Positions 52,017 to 62,200 of a stretch of 64,000 nucleotides of DNA are shown in pieces. How positions within the stretch are numbered: the first letter of the stretch is position 1; every line of letters begins with the position of its first letter. This stretch comes from Aminipila butyrica (GTDB taxonomy: Bacteria; Bacillota; Clostridia; Peptostreptococcales; Anaerovoracaceae): NCBI RefSeq assembly GCF_010669305.1, contig NZ_CP048649.1, forward strand, positions 620,001 through 684,000, read 5' to 3'. The position numbers were made by a program, and so were the translations under genes. Under the pieces are notes generated by a model. The model saw only the letters and a program-made list of their open reading frames with translations. It was not told where the DNA came from and did no database searches.

Positions 52017-54251
52017 TCAATCTTCACTCCATTTGATGATGACTACATCGTGGTCGTGGAGGGGATCGGCATAGTTGGCTTCCTGGCCGTTAAGCTTCAT
52101 CAGCAAGTCACCTCTTGGGTTTGATGGGTCTAAGTCCACATATTTAAGCAAATGCATGACAATCAGCGGCTCATCTGTTTCCTGAACCAGATGGATAGAA
52201 TTGCCGTTTAAGGTCAACTTTATTTCAGAACGTGGACCCCCCGTTACTAGAGGTGTTTCTTCCGGCACGAGAGGCTCAGGATCTTTTTCCTGAGTTGACT
52301 GGGCGGAGGTTGTTGCAGGTAAAGCGGTCTGGAGGGCTATCCTCTGAGTTTCGGCAGGTATTTCAGTTGCATCTGGTGATGGTGCGTCTGTTTCTGCCTC
52401 GTTATCTTCTTCTTCATATCCATCGTCGGTTTCTGCCAGTAGCAGAGATACGCGAGGGGACGTGAGATCGCGGGAGTAGATTTTATTAATTTCTACAGCT
52501 AATTCGCTTAATTCGCTAGGATTTAATACATCGTTTAATGGCTGTACATCCGCCTTTGAAGCCTGTTCGGACTGTGTTTCCGCTGGAGGCGCTGTCTGGG
52601 CTTCTACTTCGGTTGTTTCCGTTGGAACAGGTGCCAGTTCGTATGGTTCCGGAACTACAATCTGATCCATATAGCTGATCTTCCGTTCATTTAACGTATC
52701 TCCCTGATGAATGTCAACGGGGATATCATTAATGAGTACATAGCGGATGGAAGAGAGCAAGAACTCCGATAAGGCTTCCCCTAGGGACAGCACTGGAGTT
52801 TTGCCATTTTGAGCCGGAATCGCGGTGATTTCATCTCCTTGGCGGATTTCTGTTTCCACTGTGGCAGGAGCACCATTTACCAGTAGTTCTCCAGGTATTC
52901 CAGGAATACTTTTGGCGATTCTTCGTTTACCATTTAAAGTATAGCTCAGGTGTGGTGGTGTCAGACTGATGAGCCCCGCAGGCTTGACCCCGGAAAAGAG
53001 CAGGGCATCAATGACCTTGATACTCTGCTGATTAAACATCATAATCCGTTTGCCGTTAACTGTAATCGTAAAGAAGTCGCAGCCTCTATAGAGAGAGGAG
53101 ACGATACCAATGCCAATTGGCGTGACGAAAGTCGGATTGTACAGGCTGTCGCTGAATAAGGTCAAGTTGGTATCGGTGTTCACTACTCCTATAGCTACCC
53201 GATTTTCTATCATGCCCAGCTTTTCTGCCATAAGCTGGCAGAGACCGCGAATCTGGCTGCCCCCGCCGACTAGAAAGACGGCAGCAGGGGCGGTTCCATT
53301 AATCAATAGAATTCGCTGGCTGATGGCTTCGGCCAGGGTGTGGATAGCATCCTGAACGGCTGCAAAGGCCTCATCTGGTGTCAGCTCTATGGAGTTCCCT
53401 AAGATATCTTTGAAAGAGATGCTCTCTTCACCGTTCAACATCAGTTTTATGCGCTCAGCAGTGGCAAAATTGGTTAGATAATGCCGCATGAGCGCTTCGG
53501 TAATTTCATCGCCGGCGGTGGTCACCATATCGTAAGCCACTACGCTGCCATCCTTAGAAATGGCAATATCGGAGGTTCCACCGCCGATATCTACCAAGGC
53601 GATATTGAGGAAACGCACATCGTCAGGAACAACAGCGTGAATGGCTGCAATTGGTTCCAGAGTTAGATTGTCCACCTCCAGGCCGCATTGAGCTGTCACC
53701 GCATAGAGGCTGATCAGCACGCTGGAAGGCAGAAAGGCGGCGATAATATTCACTGTGGCTTTAGAGCCTTTTTGGCCTTCTAAATTCTTTATCTTATAAT
53801 CATCCAGCAGGTAATCTTTAACGCTGTAGCCTACGCAATAATAGTTGCTCAGGGAGCCTTCCTGCTCGGGTGTATCCGCCAAAAAAGATTCCTGAGCCTG
53901 CTGAATGGCGGAATATTCTATGTGTTGAAGTATTTTTGGTGTAATAGGCTCATTGGAAATTAAATCCAATGAAAAAGAAGCAGCCGCTGTACGCAATGCA
54001 CGGCCCGCAGCTGCAATAGAAACTTTCGTAAATATTTGACCGGTGCGCTGTTCTAGCTTGGCTTTTACTCTGCTAGCTACTTGCGCCACCATATCGATGT
54101 CTTCAATTTGACCGTCGCGCATGGCTCGTTTTTCATGGAATTCTTGTTCATAATCCAAGATATTGAAATTGCCATCCTGGAGAGAGCCGACAACCCCTAC
54201 TACAGAGCGGGTGCCGATATCCAGCGCAAAAATAATCTTTTTATCGTCCAT
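52017..54251 (-). CDS. FtsA-like actin-fold ATPase with C-terminal beta-grasp-like units
   Basis: 744 residues. The first 380 are an FtsA/PilM-type ATPase: phosphate loop 1 (FALDIGTRSVVGVVG, residues 8-22), phosphate loop 2 (LVDIGGGTSDIAI near 220) and the adenosine motif (VFLVGGGSQIRGL near 325). True FtsA is about 420 residues and ends in a membrane helix; none is seen here. Residues 390-500 hold several V/L-NG turns (VNGKR, LNGKRR, VNGAPA), an acidic Pro/Thr/Glu linker follows (about 525-670), and the end (LTLNGNSIHL to VVIIKWSED) looks like a beta-grasp unit. It is the last gene of the che operon, 20 bp after cheB. Function unknown. Confidence 0.75.
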   Translation of the reverse strand: MDDKKIIFALDIGTRSVVGVVGSLQDGNFNILDYEQEFHEKRAMRDGQIEDIDMVAQVASRVKAKLEQRTGQIFTKVSIAAAGRALRTAAASFSLDLISNEPITPKILQHIEYSAIQQAQESFLADTPEQEGSLSNYYCVGYSVKDYLLDDYKIKNLEGQKGSKATVNIIAAFLPSSVLISLYAVTAQCGLEVDNLTLEPIAAIHAVVPDDVRFLNIALVDIGGGTSDIAISKDGSVVAYDMVTTAGDEITEALMRHYLTNFATAERIKLMLNGEESISFKDILGNSIELTPDEAFAAVQDAIHTLAEAISQRILLINGTAPAAVFLVGGGSQIRGLCQLMAEKLGMIENRVAIGVVNTDTNLTLFSDSLYNPTFVTPIGIGIVSSLYRGCDFFTITVNGKRIMMFNQQSIKVIDALLFSGVKPAGLISLTPPHLSYTLNGKRRIAKSIPGIPGELLVNGAPATVETEIRQGDEITAIPAQNGKTPVLSLGEALSEFLLSSIRYVLINDIPVDIHQGDTLNERKISYMDQIVVPEPYELAPVPTETTEVEAQTAPPAETQSEQASKADVQPLNDVLNPSELSELAVEINKIYSRDLTSPRVSLLLAETDDGYEEEDNEAETDAPSPDATEIPAETQRIALQTALPATTSAQSTQEKDPEPLVPEETPLVTGGPRSEIKLTLNGNSIHLVQETDEPLIVMHLLKYVDLDPSNPRGDLLMKLNGQEANYADPLHDHDVVIIKWSED

Positions 54252-54271
54252 ATAGAAATTAAACTCCTTTG

Positions 54272-55429
54272 CTATCCCAAGGTGTTGAGGTGTCTCATCA
54301 GAATGGTGGGGATTTCCTTATTAGTTGCTTGAATTTGTACGGCCCCAATCTTTTGGGCGACCATAGGCATCCCGTAAACCACGCAGGATTCCGGGCTCTC
54401 GCCGATCGTGTAAGCCCCCTTTTTTCGCATTTCCAATAGCCCGGCAGCTCCATCCTTACCCATACCTGTTAGGATGATGCCTACATTGTGCAGGGAAGAT
54501 TCGTTGGCCACAGATTCAAAGAGCACGTCCACGGACGGACAGTGACCGCTGACCTTGTCGGTACCTTGGCAGCGCAATTTGTATAAGCTGCCCATCTTCA
54601 CCAACCGCATCTGCCGATCTCCCGGAGCGATATACACCTGACCAGGCTTGAGTACATCGTTGTCTTCTGCCTCCTTGACACCCATGGCACACAGTTTATC
54701 TAATCTTTCAGCATACAGTCGGGTAAAGACAATCGGCATATGCTGAACAATGAGGATTGGCGGGATTTTAGCCGGCAGACGCTTAAGAACCTCGTAAGTA
54801 GCTTCTGTGCCTCCAGTGGAAGCCCCTAAAGCAATGATAGTGGAATTGCAGACTTTATCAGAGCAGTCCTTTAAGGTAGTGCCCAGTATGCTGGCCACAG
54901 AAGCGGAAGCTGAAGCTGCTGTTTTGATGCTGTCCACAGTACTGGTTTTGATTCCGGCACTGCTGGGTGGGATGGATACGGCAGCTCGCTGCACCGATTC
55001 CAGCGGTTTGACAGGGGGATGCTTGGAAACCCTGGCGATGGAGGCAATCTGGATCTTGTTAATTAAATCCCCGATAAAAGCTTCCGGGGAAATAGTCCGA
55101 TGAGAATCCGGCTTACGGACGAAATCTACCGCACCGGCTTGCAGCGCATCAAACACACTGATATTGGCTGAACTAACCAGAATAATAGGCATCGGTGCAG
55201 TAGACATCAGCTTTTTCGTCAGCTCAATACCCGTCATTTTAGGCATTTCCACATCTAATACCAACACGTCTGGCTGGAGTTGGGCAATCTTATCCTGTGC
55301 ATCATAAGCATCGACACTTATTCCTACCACTTCTATGCCTGCTTTACCGGACATGGAGGTGGAAATTAAGGTTCGGTATACCGCAGAGTCGTCAACTATC
55401 AACACACGTATCTTTTTATTCTGATCCAT
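54272..55429 (-). CDS. cheB: Protein-glutamate methylesterase/deamidase CheB
   Basis: 385 residues. A receiver domain (phosphoacceptor Asp59 in LVLDVEMP) is joined by a Ser/Ala-rich linker to the methylesterase domain. The catalytic residues are visible: Ser in GASTGGTEA, His in VQHMP and Asp in TGMGKDGA. It removes methyl groups from receptors for adaptation. It lies 12 bp after cheR. Confidence 0.96.
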   Translation of the reverse strand: MDQNKKIRVLIVDDSAVYRTLISTSMSGKAGIEVVGISVDAYDAQDKIAQLQPDVLVLDVEMPKMTGIELTKKLMSTAPMPIILVSSANISVFDALQAGAVDFVRKPDSHRTISPEAFIGDLINKIQIASIARVSKHPPVKPLESVQRAAVSIPPSSAGIKTSTVDSIKTAASASASVASILGTTLKDCSDKVCNSTIIALGASTGGTEATYEVLKRLPAKIPPILIVQHMPIVFTRLYAERLDKLCAMGVKEAEDNDVLKPGQVYIAPGDRQMRLVKMGSLYKLRCQGTDKVSGHCPSVDVLFESVANESSLHNVGIILTGMGKDGAAGLLEMRKKGAYTIGESPESCVVYGMPMVAQKIGAVQIQATNKEIPTILMRHLNTLG

Positions 55430-55441
55430 AAGACTACCTCC

Positions 55442-56251
55442 TTAAAGCGGTTTTCGGTAGGTCGCAGGCATGATGTAAGTAAAGTTGGATTCTTCCCTGT
55501 CTACCGTTTCCGAATGCCCAATCATTAAATAACCGCCCGGATTGAGTGCATCATAATATCTCTGTATTAAAGCAGCCTTGGTCGGCTTATCAAAATAAAT
55601 CATTACATTCCGGCAGAAAATCACATCAAACTTATTTTTAAAACAGATCGGGTCCATCAGATTAAAGGTTCGAAAAATCACATTTTTTCGCAATTCATCG
55701 GTCACTTGATAGCCGTTTTCTTTTTTAGCAAAATAGGCCTGCTTCCAAGGAGTTGGAAGGGCCTTCAGGGAATCTTCGTTATAAAATCCTTTGGCTGCCT
55801 TGCCCAGGGCATTTTGTGAAATGTCCGTGGCTAAAAGACGCGTATCCCACTTGACTGGCTTTGACTTAAAGTATTCCTTCATGATGATGGAAAGCGTATA
55901 AGGTTCTTCGCCAGAAGAACAACCTGCACTCCAAATGCTGAGGCTGTGGTTCTTGTTCGTCTCCTCAATATAAGGCAGAATCACTTCGTTAAAAAACGAA
56001 AAATGCTTTTCCTCTCGCATAAAGAAGGTATGATTGGTGGTCAGCTTGTTAAGCATGATTTCAATATCGGCATTGTTTTTAGTCGTCGTGATGTAGTCCA
56101 CATATTCCGCAAAGGAGCTGTAACCCTTGGAGGAAAGGTAGTTGGACAACCTTCCCTCGATTAACACCTTTTTAGCCTTTAAGTTAATTCCATAATTTTT
56201 AATAATGAAATCCGTCAAGCGGACAAAGTCATTTTGTGAAATTGAAAGCAT
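55442..56251 (-). CDS. cheR: Chemotaxis protein methyltransferase CheR
   Basis: 269 residues, normal size. It methylates receptor glutamates with SAM. The N domain (NYGINLKAKKVLIEGRLSNYL) and catalytic domain (IWSAGCSSGEEPYTLSIIM near residue 105, DVIFCRNVMIYFDK near residue 210) are complete. It follows cheA by 30 bp. Confidence 0.96.
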   Translation of the reverse strand: MLSISQNDFVRLTDFIIKNYGINLKAKKVLIEGRLSNYLSSKGYSSFAEYVDYITTTKNNADIEIMLNKLTTNHTFFMREEKHFSFFNEVILPYIEETNKNHSLSIWSAGCSSGEEPYTLSIIMKEYFKSKPVKWDTRLLATDISQNALGKAAKGFYNEDSLKALPTPWKQAYFAKKENGYQVTDELRKNVIFRTFNLMDPICFKNKFDVIFCRNVMIYFDKPTKAALIQRYYDALNPGGYLMIGHSETVDREESNFTYIMPATYRKPL

Positions 56252-56281
56252 AAATGGGACTCCTTCTGAGTAAATTCACAT

Positions 56282-58918
56282 TTAAGCTACTTTTGTAAGA
56301 GAGGACAGGTCGAAGATCAAATGTATCATCTCTTCGATTTCCACGATGCCCGTAATCAGATCGTGTTTGTTGTTGGACGGAGGTGGAGCAACTGCTGATT
56401 TCTCCACGTCTGCCACCAGGAAGACCTCGTCTACTAAGATACCCAATGTGGTTGAGTTAACCTCCAGGATAATGATGCAGGACTTGTTGCTGGAGGTGTC
56501 TACAGCCTGGTTGTTGCCAAGCTTCAAACGCATATCTAAAACAGGAATAATCTGTCCCCGGACATTGGTTACGCCCTTAATAAAATCTGGAAGCATTGGG
56601 AACTGAGTGATAGAGAAGACATTGATGATTTCCGTCACATAATCCGTATTGATGGCAAAGGACTTGTCTCCTACAGTAAAGGTCAAGAGCTTCAACATGC
56701 TGTTGTCCGTCTTATCTTCCAGAATGTAATCGTTTACATCAGTCTCTTCGCCATTTTCCTTTTGAACATTCTTTCGATCTTCCAATTGCCCTGTGGCAAA
56801 GTTAAAGATATTTGGCACATCTAAAATGATACTGATATTACCATCGCCTAAGATAGTACAACCGGTAATGCCGAAGTTGCGCAGGCTGTAAGCGCCGAAG
56901 TACAGAGGAAGCGGTTTGACTACTACCTGGTGCTGTCCGATGAGCTCATCAACCATCAGGCAGTATGAGGAGCCAGCAAATTCCACCCACATGATGATTC
57001 CGTCTTCGATGTCTTGAATCCCGCCGTCAATCTTGTATAGGTTATTCAACCGAACCAGGGTAATAAATTCATCCCCTCGCTGAATCATCTCGCCTCTGGC
57101 GGCATCGTAGACAATATCTTCTTTTGTAGCCTTAAAAGACTGGCGGATATTGGCGATTGGAATGGTGAACTGGTAGCCGCTGACACGGCACTCCATACCG
57201 TCGATGATGGCTAAAGTCAATGGAATCTTAAAAGTGGTCACCGTGCCTTCTCCTACTTCCGAGGATATGTATACATTGCCGCCTACCTTTTCAATATTTT
57301 TCGTTACTACATCCATGCCTACGCCTCTGCCGGAGAATTCTGTCACCAATTCCTTGGTAGAGAAGCCTGGCAGCAATGTCAGCTGAAGGATTTCTTTCTT
57401 AGTATATTCACTTTCCGGCTTAGTCAGCAGGCCTTTTTCTTTGGCGGAAGCCAAAATTTTGTCAGGGTCCATGCCTCGGCCGTCATCCGAAATGGTGATA
57501 ATCACTTCGCTGCCGGTGTGCTCTGCTTTTAAGGTGATGGTGCCTTTTTCTGGTTTGCCGAGAGCAATACGATCCTTGACATCCGGCTCGATACCGTGGT
57601 CCATGGAATTTCGTACAATATGCATCAATGGATCCTGAATGCTGTCTACAATGGTTTTATCAATTTCTGTATCATTTCCTACGGTTACCAGCTGTACGTC
57701 CTTGCCCAGCGTATGACTCATATCCCGGACGATTCGGTGCATCTTTTGGAATACGCCGGCAACGGGCACCATCCGCACAGACATGACGATGTCCTGGAGC
57801 TCGGTGGTGAGCTTTCTTAGCTGTCTGGCATCCTTGGTGAAGTTGTCCAGCTTCAAATCTTTTAAATCAGAGGAAGAGGTTACCATGGATTGGGTAATAA
57901 CCAATTCGCCTACCAGAGCCATAAGGGAGTCCAACTTGGACAGATTGACGTTAATCAAGTTGGTTTTATTGTTGCTATTCGTATTGGTGGTCGGCTGTTT
58001 TGCAGAATCGACTTTCTCGTCCTTCCCTTTCTTTGCATCCTTCGTTTCATTGCTGTTCTCGGATACAGTTGGGGTGAGCACTTTCTCTTCCATAAGTTGA
58101 GCCTCCTTTGTTTCCACAGGAATGACAGCATCGTTTAGAGAAGCTTTGTTGTCGGTAACTAAAAGCTCATAATTATCTACATATATGTCCTGCTTGATAA
58201 TCTCTAGGCCATTGACAAAATCTTGGTCACAGCCAAACGTAATCAGCAGTCCGTTTTCAATCAGTTCCTGGGTGATTTCAGTGGTAGCTTCGATACCAGA
58301 AGGCGTGGTGACGATTTCATCGACGCAGACTTCGGCGATGTTTTTCAGCAACATCAGAGCGCGAAGACTTTCCATGCCGCTGCCTTGATCAAAGTATAGT
58401 TTGACAGACAGGTCTAGATTGACATGAGCCTTGTCGGAGGCGGCAGCAATCTGGTCTGTTGGGGCAGCTGCTGTGGTTTTAGCTTGGGCTGCAACCGGCT
58501 GATCTTCGGCTTGTCCTTTCATAACGGCCAGCAAGTGCTCGATTTCACCAACGATGTCATCGGCGCTTTCGTCTGTTTGCTGACCCCCTTCAATAAGAGA
58601 GATCTGAGCTTTTAAAAAGTCACTGGACTTAAACATCAGATTAAATAACCGTTGGCTGTATTGCTCTTCTACTGCACCGTTTTCACGTATGACAAAAAAC
58701 ATATCTTCTATTCTGTGAGCAACAGTCATTAAAGAATTGAACTGCATCATGGCAGAGGAACCCTTGATTGTGTGCATGATTCTAAAAATTTCATTAATCT
58801 GGTCTGCTGAAAAACAATCGGCGTTTTCCGCATCCATTAGCAGTTCATCCAACTGCTCCAAAAGAGTATTTGTTTCAAACAAATACATGTCTAACATATT
58901 GTCTAAACCATTATCCAT
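56282..58918 (-). CDS. cheA: Chemotaxis histidine kinase CheA with an extra C-terminal CheW domain
   Basis: 878 residues, about 200 more than usual. Domains in order: HPt (phosphorylated His49 in MHTIKGSSAM), a P2-like CheY-binding domain (about 170-260), dimerisation domain (about 335-395, LDSLMALVGELVITQSM), HATPase (about 400-570, with VRNSMDHGIE, ISDDGRGMD and GRGVGMDVV), a first CheW-like domain (about 575-705) and then a second full CheW domain (about 730-875, LLTFTVGDKSFAINTDYV, GVTNVRGQIIPVLDMRLKLG). No separate cheW is in the window, so the second domain may do its job. First gene of the cheA-cheR-cheB-ftsA-like operon. Confidence 0.95.
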   Translation of the reverse strand: MDNGLDNMLDMYLFETNTLLEQLDELLMDAENADCFSADQINEIFRIMHTIKGSSAMMQFNSLMTVAHRIEDMFFVIRENGAVEEQYSQRLFNLMFKSSDFLKAQISLIEGGQQTDESADDIVGEIEHLLAVMKGQAEDQPVAAQAKTTAAAPTDQIAAASDKAHVNLDLSVKLYFDQGSGMESLRALMLLKNIAEVCVDEIVTTPSGIEATTEITQELIENGLLITFGCDQDFVNGLEIIKQDIYVDNYELLVTDNKASLNDAVIPVETKEAQLMEEKVLTPTVSENSNETKDAKKGKDEKVDSAKQPTTNTNSNNKTNLINVNLSKLDSLMALVGELVITQSMVTSSSDLKDLKLDNFTKDARQLRKLTTELQDIVMSVRMVPVAGVFQKMHRIVRDMSHTLGKDVQLVTVGNDTEIDKTIVDSIQDPLMHIVRNSMDHGIEPDVKDRIALGKPEKGTITLKAEHTGSEVIITISDDGRGMDPDKILASAKEKGLLTKPESEYTKKEILQLTLLPGFSTKELVTEFSGRGVGMDVVTKNIEKVGGNVYISSEVGEGTVTTFKIPLTLAIIDGMECRVSGYQFTIPIANIRQSFKATKEDIVYDAARGEMIQRGDEFITLVRLNNLYKIDGGIQDIEDGIIMWVEFAGSSYCLMVDELIGQHQVVVKPLPLYFGAYSLRNFGITGCTILGDGNISIILDVPNIFNFATGQLEDRKNVQKENGEETDVNDYILEDKTDNSMLKLLTFTVGDKSFAINTDYVTEIINVFSITQFPMLPDFIKGVTNVRGQIIPVLDMRLKLGNNQAVDTSSNKSCIIILEVNSTTLGILVDEVFLVADVEKSAVAPPPSNNKHDLITGIVEIEEMIHLIFDLSSLTKVA

Positions 58919-59262
58919 AACATGAACACCACCTTCAATAGATGCTAAATTTGCATAAACTTATATACTTTATATATTAACACAGTATTTTTAAATTAGA
59001 AACAGAAATTTGTCAAAATATGAAAGAAAAAAAGGCGTACATTAAGGCATTTGTAAGTATTTTGGGTATAAAGAGATAAGGTTTTAGGTGACGGAGCACT
59101 TCTCATGAGAACCAGTTAAAATAAAGGAGGGATTGATTGAAAAAACACCATTAAAAATATTTTTGGTCCAAGGGGAATTTTTTCTAATAAATATTAAGAA
59201 AAAGCCTTTTCTGTCGAAATATAAAACAGCGATATTACTATATACTGAAAGGGGCGCAAGAT
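58919..59262. other. Divergent intergenic region, cheA to SLH gene
   Basis: This 344-bp AT-rich region holds the cheA promoter candidate, a perfect 12-bp palindrome TTCTCATGAGAA (59100-59111) and a strong AAGGAGGG (59124-59131) followed by TTG codons that open only a 5-codon frame or one that runs into the SLH gene out of frame. No gene is supported. Confidence 0.5.
58988..59016 (-). promoter_or_regulatory. Possible promoter of the chemotaxis operon
   Basis: On the minus strand TTGACA (59016-59011), a 17-bp spacer and TAAAAA (58993-58988). The -10 is weak. I see no sigma-28-type site here. Confidence 0.4.
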
Positions 59263-62200
59263 ATGAAAAGAATTTTGACGATATGGCTGTGCGGCGTGCT
59301 TGTATGCATCGGTGCGTACTTCACCACGGGCGAAAGCTACGCGGCCCACTGGGCAGACCAATATCTGAACAATTTAGTCTCACAGCAGGTCATGCGTGGA
59401 GATGAAAATGGCAACTTGTATCCAAATGACTCTATCACCAGAGCGGAATTCGTGGCTATGGTAAACCGGGCGTTTGGATATAGTCAGAGAGGAAGCATGC
59501 CATTTAATGACGTAGCCCAGGAGGCCTGGTACTATGATGACATCAGTGTAGCTAAGAAGCAGGGCTACTTTACAGGCATTTACCCAGATACGGCGGGACC
59601 GGACACCCCTTTAAAGAGGGAAGAAGCCGTAACTCTGCTCTGCCGCGCCCTGAAAATAGAGGGGGTTCCCTTTGATTCTCTTCAGTTTGCGGACAGCAGA
59701 AATTTCAGCAGCTGGAGTAAGGATTACATCAATGCTGCCGTGGGAAAGCGGTTTTTGACGGGTTATCCGGACAACACCTTTAAACCAGCAGACTATATGA
59801 CCAGGGGAGAAATGGCCAAGGTTTTGTCTGAAGTGGCAGGTGAAATTGTCAAAGAAAAAGGTGCCAATTATATCGGCTACGCCAACGGAAACGTCTCCGT
59901 GGTAGAGACGGGCGCTAATTTGAGGAATACTATTGTTCCTGGGGATTTATACATAACAGCTGGTATGGGCACGGGTTTCACAGAACTGGAAAACCTGACC
60001 GTAGGTGGTGACCTAATTATCAGCGGGACGGGAAATGCCCAGAGCGGGCAGGTCAGCGTTGTTTTGGTTGACTGCGATATCAATCATCTGGTTATTGATT
60101 CCAGTGATTCGAAGGTCCCTATGAGCGTTCGGGCGGAGGGCGGCAGCGTCATTCACACGACTACGGTGAAAAGTAGTGCTTATCTGGAAGAGGATGGTTC
60201 CAGCACGGCCTTTGAAGATGTAGTGCTCAATGGACCTAGCGGCACCACATTGAATCTGTCAGGAGATTTTGAAAATGTGATGGTAAAGGCTCCAGACAAC
60301 AAGATTAGTGTAGATAAGGGCTCGGTAGATTCTTTGACAGTGGATGAGGATGCGGTTAAAGGATCGGTGTTCATTCAGAAGAATGCTATCGTCAATTCCC
60401 TATTTTGCGATACAGCTACGACGGTGACAGGCACTGGCGAGATTGATGAAGTGTCTATCTCAGCTAATGGAACCAATATTTCCATGCTGCCGGAGCACAT
60501 CTATATCCGCCCTGGTGTAACTGCTGTCATCAACGGACAGACTATGACCAGCGTGGATGCGGAAGCCAGCAATGCCAGTCCGGAATTCATGGACGATTAC
60601 CCAAAATATGAGGAATTGAAAGCCACCAGTGTTAAGCTGCTGGCGAAGACAAATAAGCCCGGCAAGGTATATTGGGCTGTCAAGAACACCGATTTGATTC
60701 AGTCAGGTATGTCTGAAGAGGATGTTATGACTCCAGATTCCCGTTATGTAGTGAAGTCTGGAAATGTCAGCGTGGTGGGCGAAAAAGAAGTGACTATCAA
60801 CGTGACAGGCCTGATTAGCGGTGTTCATTACGAATATTACATGGTCTTTGAGGACTTTAAAGAAGACACGACCAATGTAGAAGACGAACCCTTTACCACG
60901 GTAGACGTGGTTGCACCGACATTTTTAAATGGTACACCGAAGGTTCAGACTGCATCAAAGGACAAGTTTGCTATGGTGGTTATGCCTTCTAAGAATGTAA
61001 AACTTCATTGGGCTGTGCTGCCGAGCAAGTCGGTTCCGCCTACGGCAGAATCCTTGGCGGAGATGAAAGTCTCTGGCGCCTTGGGTCTAGGGACGGAATA
61101 TGGACTGGGAATGAATGACCAGAAGGAAGTCATTGTGCAAGGTACGGGCGAAAAGGTTTTAGATGAAAGCGTTACCTACGATATATATATGGTTTTAGAG
61201 GATGAAAGCGAGAACTTGTCTCGGCTGGCTAAAGTAACGGCTGCCACCTCAGACGAGACGCCTCCGGCCTTTATGAGTGGTTATCCGTGGAATGCGCCAA
61301 GTTCGGCTACGGCCTTGAACATTCGTCATATGTCCACGGAGGCAGGTACGTTGTATTGGGCAGCCTATACTTTTGATTCGCCATTCCCACCGGTAGATGA
61401 CTACGAGTCCATCACGGACGGAGCGATTCAAAAAGAACTGAAAATACGGGCTATCACGACCGGACAGAAAGCAGAGAAGAGCGGCAAAGTAACTGTAGCA
61501 GAAAAGACCGATGCCAACTTGAGTATTTCCGGGTTGGGCAAGGAAACCCCATATGATGTATATTTTGTGCTCATGGATAAGGCCGGAAATTACTCAGAGC
61601 CTGCGGCATTGCTGGGACTGAAAACCCTAGATAAAACGGCGCCAGTAGGCACTATGGAGTTTGATAAGGTGCTGGAAGGAAATCCAATGGTCAGCTCCAA
61701 TATCAGCGTGGCTTTTAACGAGATTGTTTATTACGATGGCACGGAAAAAGATATTCGTTTAACTCAGGTTCCGGCAGAACAGAAAGCCACGATTTTGGCA
61801 AGTATGTTCTCGGTTCACGATCTTCTGTCAGTTTCTAAGCCGGATTATATTACTGGTATTGATTATACAAAAGTGCAGGTAGGTGAGAAAAATGGCAAGA
61901 CTGTGGTCACCTTCCCTCCGGAAGCTTTTGGCGGTGGCGCCGGATTGAACAGCGGCGGACATTATCAATTTGAACTGAATAACGTGGTGGATTCTGATGG
62001 AAACGCCATGAGTCAGGCTACGTTGCTGTCAGCCTTTAAGGTGGTGGCCCCTCAGGTCTACATGACCAGATACAATGGCACGGAGATTTTAAAAGACAAT
62101 GAAATTGGCTTTAGCTTAAAGAAAGCTGATGGCATCAATAGTGACAAACGTTTTGATGTAATTATTCAAGCGGATCAGACCATCACATTTGATTTGTATA

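Noticed and set aside
59133..59405. 90-codon frame starting behind AAGGAGGG before the SLH gene
   Set aside because: It would overlap the signal peptide of the SLH gene by 140 bases in another frame, and its sequence there is only a frame-shifted copy of that gene.
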